Made by a program: the position numbers and the translations under genes | NCBI GenBank assembly: GCA_007922225.1 | Contig: ML679966.1 | Span: 52,477,583 to 52,541,582, forward strand | Length of the DNA stretch: 64,000 nt | Origin: Emydura subglobosa | Lineage: Eukaryota; Chordata; Testudines; Chelidae | Reading direction: 5' to 3' | Notes under the pieces: generated by a model | The model's input: the letters and a program-made list of their open reading frames with translations, nothing else | Database searches by the model: none | Told to the model about the DNA's origin: nothing | Shown here: positions 59,120-64,000 of the stretch, in pieces | Layout of the letters: the number at the start of each line of letters is the position of its first letter | Numbering within the stretch: the stretch's first letter is position 1

Positions 59120-59600
59120 GTGTTTCTTTGATGTAATTTTGTTTATTTACAAAGAATTGTCCAAAGTCCTATGTCTGAATGCAGAAGGAGTTGAATAGCA
59201 GGAAACAGTTTCTTCTGTTCACAGCGCCAAGAACACTCTTTTCAGACTGAACCCTGACCCAAAAACCTCTCCCCAGGTTTCTTCTAGGGTTAGCCACTGA
59301 GCATTCAGCTGCTCCTTCAGATGGGAAAATCCACACCCTGAGTGAAGCAGTTATACTGACCAAACTCTCGGTGTAGATAGTGCTATGTCAGTGGGAACGC
59401 TTTTCCCGTTGACACAGCTACCACCTCTCAAGAAGGTGGAGCACCTACACTGAGGGTAGAAGCTTTCCAATGAGTGTAGGTAGTGTTTTCAGTAAGCGCT
59501 ACAGCAGCATCTGTGTCTGTATAAACAAGCCCTCAGTCTTTCTAAGGTTTTTCTGGGGTTTTTTTTGTTGGTCTCTTCAGTTCCCCCCCCCCAACACACT
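59120..59600. repeat. Probable dispersed repeat containing a MITE
   Basis: The left part shares 'tttatttacaaagaat' and 'caaagtcc' with 15741-15770. At 59365-59535 'ggtgtagatag', 'cctacactgaggg' and 'agtgtaggtag' suggest an inserted 'gtctacact'-type MITE with worn ends. Boundaries and families are uncertain. A 10-C run lies at 59583-59592. Confidence 0.4.
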
Positions 59601-61127
59601 CTCCTACAAAACGATACTTAGCCGAAGATCCCTCTGTCCGGAACAATCTACTCTTCCACAACTTATTTGCTTGCTGCTTGAGTCAAAGGGGCAACAGTAT
59701 GCACCAGAGTGCACTGGCTACCATGTCCAAATGATCAGTGAGTCACACAGTGAGCTGAAGTGAAGCACAGTGCCAAGTCAAATTAAAACAAAGACAAACA
59801 TTTCATGAAAGTCACCCCTGGTCCCTTTACATAAGACTTTGGGCCCTTCTGTTCCAAAGGTCAATATGTCATTGACTTGTTTCTTACTACCATACTTTTT
59901 CTGATAGTCTGGTAAAAGTTCCATTTACTGGTTCCCTGAACTGGGTTTTGTCAATATAGCATACCAACCTGTCATCCTGATGCATTCTGATGGCCTTTCA
60001 TGTGAAGTTCTATGTGGTGTGAGAGCAATAGAGCAGGGCACAAAGACATTGCTCTGTATGGCCTGGATGGGGCTCAATACCAAATACATTGTTTTATGGG
60101 AGACCATCCTGGAGCTGAGTGGAAGGCCAGTGTCAGCCAGAAGATGCAGTACTCTAGGAGGCAGCCTGTCCAAAAGCAGCTGAGGCAGGTACCAATGGGG
60201 GTATTTTGTTGAGAGAGACAGTTGCACACATCAGAGGTAACTATTTTATAGATTCTTAACTTTCTATAATACTATTAACAAGGTTTTACTAATTATCAAT
60301 AGGACTTAAAATCTAGCTGTGGACAGAGTAAACATTTCCTTTTTTGAACTCGTTGGTACTTAATGAGTTTACTGTGTGTGTTCACTTTAATTTTAATTTA
60401 CTGTGCAATAAATCATGTTGAAGTTTGCTCACATCAGCACATTTTTGTGCTAACCTGTTATTTATAATCATTCTGAATTATGTCTTCGGTTTTGCTCTTT
60501 TCATTTAAGTTGTGAACTCTATACAAAAAATTAATCTTGCAGTCATTTCAATTTTTGTTCTAATTTCTGGCAAAAATCCAAAGTAACAATTTATAAACCA
60601 CACTAAACCCATTACATATTTTGAGCTTAGATAAATAAAACTAAGGAAATACAATTACCTACACTAAGTGTCCATTTGTTCACATACGAAATCCATTATG
60701 CCATATGTCACTATTGGAAAGATCTCTTCATGGGCTCAATCCTGCCCCTCATTGAAGTCTTTGGGAGTTTTGCCTTAGATTTCAATGAGTGCAGGATCAA
60801 GTCTTTTTGTGAAGCAAAGGACTTGGATAAGAGTGGTGCTGAAAGTCAGGACTGAGGAACATTAGCAAAGTTGTGTAAGCAGGACTGATTCAATAAGTGA
60901 ATCTGGGGTCCTCTTCAAAACCACTTGAATGGAACTCCTGGACTGCAAAGCATAAAGTTCAGTATGTGACACTTTTCTCACCACAGCTCCCACAAAATGT
61001 TTTATGACAACATCTTGTGGCAGGAAAAGTTAGTCCCAAGAGGCATGTCCACAGCTGGAGTGTGTGTGGATGTTTCTGGAGAGAGTTAGGGGAGAGCTAA
61101 GCTGTCTCAGTGGTGGCAGATGACAAA
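59601..61127. other. Unique DNA with one small palindromic MITE
   Basis: No gene. 59980-60200 has overlapping frames on both strands but no domain. The small MITE at 60735-60802 is listed separately. Confidence 0.5.
60735..60802. mobile_element. Small palindromic MITE
   Basis: 'tcaatcctgcccctcattga' pairs with 'tcaatgagtgcaggatcaag' with few mismatches. The centre includes 'gaagtctttgggag'. Same style as 55722-55787. Confidence 0.75.
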
Positions 61128-61390
61128 ACAAGGAGCAATGGTCTCAAGTTGCAGTGGGGGTGGTCTAGGTTGGATATTAGGAAAAACTTTTTCCCTAGGA
61201 GGGTGGTGAAACACTGATGGGTTACCTAGGGAGGCGGTGGAATCTCCATTCTTAGAGGTTTTTAAGGCCCAGCTTGACAAAGCCCTGGCTGGGATGATTT
61301 AATTGGGGTTGGTCCTGCTTTGAGCAGGGAGTTGGACTAGATGACCTCCTGAGGTCCCTTCCAACCCTAATTTTCTATGATCCTATGAAA
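61128..61390 (+). mobile_element. CR1 LINE 3' end with terminal short repeats
   Basis: 'tggaatctccattcttagag', 'gttggactagatgacctcct' and 'gaggtcccttccaaccctaa' are the conserved CR1 tail. It ends with the characteristic short repeat 'ttctatgatcctatga' near 61373-61388. The 5' part is missing. No poly(A), as usual for CR1. Confidence 0.95.
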
Positions 61391-61904
61391 TAGTGGAAAA
61401 AATTTCATGTTAAACAGGAAGAAGGGGAATCTGTGGTGTAGGAAAGGAGAAAGATATTGGCTCTGATGGAGTCAGAGTTTCATTCAGTCTTATTCCTCAT
61501 GGCATTCATGCTATCACCCCAGAGCTTCCAGTCATCGCAAAACAGTGTATACTCCATATCAAGTGGTGCTCGGAGCAACAGCAGCAAACATCATACTAGA
61601 ATTTGAACTATTCCATGCTGGGGTGGTAGACTTGAGGCAGCTGAAAGTCTACATACCAACCAACCAACCAAAGTTAGCCCTACCCAACTCTGCTGTTGGA
61701 AAGAAAGGGATGATGATGGTAGCGTAGGAAGGCACTGTGGCTTTCCTCGGAGCCTGAGCCCGAGGAAGGGCCGCAACACCCAAGCCTGACAGGAACAGGT
61801 CCAGCAAGCCAGTCTGCCCGGCAACCAAGGACCCGGACAGTGATAGGGCCGACAGGCCAGTCTGCCCAGCAACAGAGGGGCGGAGCTTCCGTAGGGGAAG
61901 GAAA

Positions 61905-61912
61905 TATAAAAA
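61905..61912 (+). promoter_or_regulatory. TATA box of family B element, copy 2
   Basis: 'tataaaaa' about 28 bp after the GC box, at the same relative place as in copy 1. Confidence 0.65.
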
Positions 61913-61960
61913 GGCAGGCTCCACTACTCAGTAGGAGACAGGCTGCCACTGGAGGCAGAT

Positions 61961-62317
61961 GTGCCATCTCGCCGGCTGCTGTGTAGGCCTGACCCCAGTG
62001 ACTGGACTGGACTACTAAGCCCCAGGGACTGCGTAGAGCCTCCGGGCCACAGTGACTGGACTGAGCCCCCCAAGGTCCATGGGTGGGAGGTACACCCTGA
62101 GGCCGGCCCTGACCTGGAGGAGCTGCCTGACACCAAGACCCTGGAGCCCTGTGACCTGGAGGAGCTGCCCTCTGCAGAGGAGCTCCCCAACTTGCCACCA
62201 GTGGACGAAGAGGGACTGGTGAGCCTGCCATGTGCCGAATACCCCAGCGACCCCGCGGACATGGAAGACACAGGTACCTGGGGAATAGGGGGAGGAAGGG
62301 CCCAGGGACAGCCATAG
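61961..62317 (+). other. Acidic reading frame conserved with family B copy 1
   Basis: Open for 118 codons from a GTG (no ATG in frame); the frame is open back to the TATA box. Repeats of the type 'DLEELP' occur three times, followed by 'LPNLPPVDEEGLVSLP'. The homologous frame in copy 1 (22627-22394, minus) keeps these features. If translated the product would be short, acidic, and without known domain. The opposite strand is also open (235 codons), as expected in GC-rich DNA. Confidence 0.3.
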
Positions 62318-62886
62318 CCAGTGGCTGAGTCAGGGACAAGACCCCCGTTGGCGTGTTGTGGCGGGAGCCCTGCTGACTCAGTGGCAAACGCCTTTGCCAC
62401 AGCTAGGGCCGTGGGCTGGGACGCATGGGAGATGGGTGGGCCTGCGTCCCCCTCCCCGCTTCCCTAGACACCCCGGGAGAAAGTGTTCTCCCCTGGCTCT
62501 ACAGACAGCGGATTCACTGTTTCCCTGTCTCACCCCACCTGGGGGTTGGAGACCAAAGACTGTGTACCGGCCTCGCCCTACCTAAGGGCCGAAGGCTATA
62601 GAGTACTTGTTTGCCCGCCCTGCCTGAGGGCTGGGGCTAAGATTGGTGCCTAGGCACCAAATTATTCCCCTTGTAGGAAGGCACTGTGGCCTTCCTCGGA
62701 GCCTGGGCCTGAGGAAGGGCCACAACGCCCAGGCCATACAGGACCACCAGCCTACAGTAGTAATAGGATGAAGTCACCATGAGCGGGGCCTTCTGAACCT
62801 GCAGGCTTGGCAACATTGGCCCTGTGTATGAAGAATCTTCCATTGCCTCAGCTCACATTACATCTGACAGAAACCCAGGCTCCTGG

Positions 62887-62952
62887 GCCTGATCCAAAGC
62901 TTATCGAAGTAAATGGAAAGACTGAAACTGACTACTGGGTTTAGATCAGGCC
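62887..62952. mobile_element. Small palindromic MITE, copy 2
   Basis: 'gcctgatccaaag' (62887-62899) pairs with 'tttagatcaggcc' with one mismatch. The centre is degenerate. Same family as 55722-55787. Confidence 0.8.
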
Positions 62953-62956
62953 CTCA

Positions 62957-64000
62957 TGGTGTCACTAGCATGATAGTTAAAAGGGACATTCAAGATGTTA
63001 AAAAAAGAAAGGAATTTTGTAGACAAAATCAATTTAACCATACGTTTGCCTAAAATCTTTAGTTTCTTTAGCTTTAATAGGGTCTACAGTTCTGTGCACT
63101 GTAAGCAAAGGATGAATGGAGGATAATTGCCAGTGGTAGTTAATGCTTCATTTACAAAAACCTCTTGTGTTTTACATTATAAATGGAGCCATTGGTAAAG
63201 AGTGTCATGTGAGTGGTTCATTTTGTCATTCTAGATACTATTTTCATGTTGAAAAGATAATTTGGATTTATAAATGTCAAAATCTTAGTTCTGAATGGGC
63301 TTGGATCTGTTATTGCCAGATGTTTTCCTCCTCCATTGGCTAGTGAACAGAGTTGTGCTATTTTGCGATTCTGAACAATGCATCACACTCATATTCAGAG
63401 CAGACCTGCCATTTTGGGTGAGTACAATACTTTGACTGACACATTAATAGATAGCTCTACATGTTGGCTCTGTTGGCCTCTAAGGCACAATTTAAAACAA
63501 GGCAACTCACAATGAGATTTTGTTTACAATCTGTTCAGAAAGAAACGCAAGATATGCATGAATGCTAAACACATTTTTTCAGTAATATTTAGGTTTCTAA
63601 GATGCAGAATTAGACATTTGTGTTTATTTTAGTAAACTTTTGCTACAATGAGATAATTAATCAGTATTCAAAGGCATGATAAAAACCAAGCAGAGTTTCT
63701 GATAGTGGCTGCTTAAAGCAGATTTAAAAAAGCTTTTCGTTTTATGCTGTGATTTTGCAGAACATGAAAAAATAATAATTGATTTCAACCTGATCTAGAG
63801 TTTGATATGCTATTGTCTTGGGGCAAATCTAGAATCCTGTCTTGGACTACTATAACAGGGCAGGCTCCTTCCTTGTGTTGAGATGCTTCACAAACAGCCC
63901 TGGACACCTTTGGTTGGTTATTACCTCAAGTGTTTTTATTTTTTTAAATTACTTTCACAAAACCACCCTCACAATCCCGCATGGCTAGTCTATTTACAGG
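62957..64000. other. Unique DNA, no gene seen
   Basis: AT-rich with no recognised repeat or coding domain up to the window end. Confidence 0.5.

Larger units (their letters stand above)
61723..62756 (+). mobile_element. LTR-like element (family B), copy 2, 1034 bp
   Basis: Starts CGTAGGAAGG (TG start mutated to CG) and ends CAGCCTACA. GTAG flanks both ends (61719-61722 and 62757-62760). A direct repeat of its first ~80 bp begins again at 62672 ('tgtaggaaggcactgtggcc'). A GC box (AGGGGCGGAGC, 61876) and TATA (61905) are shared with copy 1. The U3-like part has a 48-bp tandem duplication marked by 'ccagtctgccc' at 61809 and 61857. It contains no reverse transcriptase or integrase. Confidence 0.85.

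Noticed and set aside
59990..60200. Words 'gggagaccatcctggagc' recalling 5S rRNA-derived repeats
   Set aside because: The internal control regions of 5S are not present in order.
61680..62387. 235-codon open frame on the minus strand, the longest in the window
   Set aside because: It lies antisense to the family B element in GC-rich DNA, is proline/serine rich, and starts outside the element; the homologous stretch in copy 1 is open too but this follows from base composition.
1..64000. CRISPR arrays, operons, phage or plasmid modules
   Set aside because: No regularly spaced repeats, no dense coding and no ribosome-binding sites; the sequence is vertebrate in character.

Overview
This 64-kb window is nuclear DNA from a vertebrate, most likely a sauropsid and probably a turtle. 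The reasons are the many degenerate CR1 LINEs, an RTE-type LINE, hAT-derived elements with perfect 8-bp target duplications, solo endogenous retroviral or other LTRs, and several families of long palindromic MITEs flanked by the words 'gtctacact' or 'gaagtcaat'. These are in AT-rich, unmethylated-looking sequence with no dense coding. The species is an inference from repeat style; no species-diagnostic gene is present.

I find no convincing host protein-coding gene, tRNA, rRNA or CRISPR-like array. Reading frames over 60 codons are either fragments of retroelement proteins (CR1 endonuclease and reverse transcriptase, RTE reverse transcriptase) or chance frames in GC-rich repeats. One 159-bp open segment on the minus strand (8137-8295), bounded by AG and GTAAGT and encoding hydrophobic residues, is the only candidate host exon, at low confidence. 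The window reads as a gene desert or the inside of a very large intron.

Layout. 1-6.6 kb: unique AT-rich DNA. 6.6-7.4 kb: CR1 3' part (minus). 7.4-12.4 kb: mostly unique, with the candidate exon and a GC-rich patch at 10.9-11.1 kb. 12.4-14.3 kb: an LTR abutting an RTE reverse-transcriptase remnant. 14.3-21.4 kb: mostly unique, with a 31-bp foldback (17.06 kb) and a hAT (18.96 kb). 21.4-26.7 kb: dense nested repeats: MITE, CR1 split by a 1-kb LTR-like element, CR1 tail, LTR split by a 463-bp hAT, CR1 reverse transcriptase, MITE. 27.5-28.1 kb: MITE and an old SINE-like repeat. 30.1-32.5 kb: two CR1 copies facing each other. 33.3 kb: palindromic MITE. 37.7-41.2 kb: LTR-like segment, hAT, then an LTR apparently inserted into another LTR. 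41.2-49.1 kb: mostly unique. 49.14 kb: a 66-bp-arm foldback retrocopy with a 12-bp target duplication. 51.2 kb: LTR. 54.6 kb: CR1 tail. 56.5-57.7 kb: solo LTR. 58.4-59.1 kb: CR1 endonuclease. 61.1-62.8 kb: CR1 tail and a second copy of the 1-kb LTR-like element. 62.9-64 kb: small MITE and unique DNA.

The most interesting system is the LTR-like family present at 22062-23074 (minus) and 61723-62756 (plus). Both copies have a TG...CA layout with a short direct target duplication, a GC box plus TATA box, a direct repeat of about 60-85 bp at the two ends, and an acidic reading frame that stays open in both copies with mostly synonymous differences in its best-conserved block. It may be a solo LTR with an internal duplication or a miniature terminal-repeat retrotransposon.
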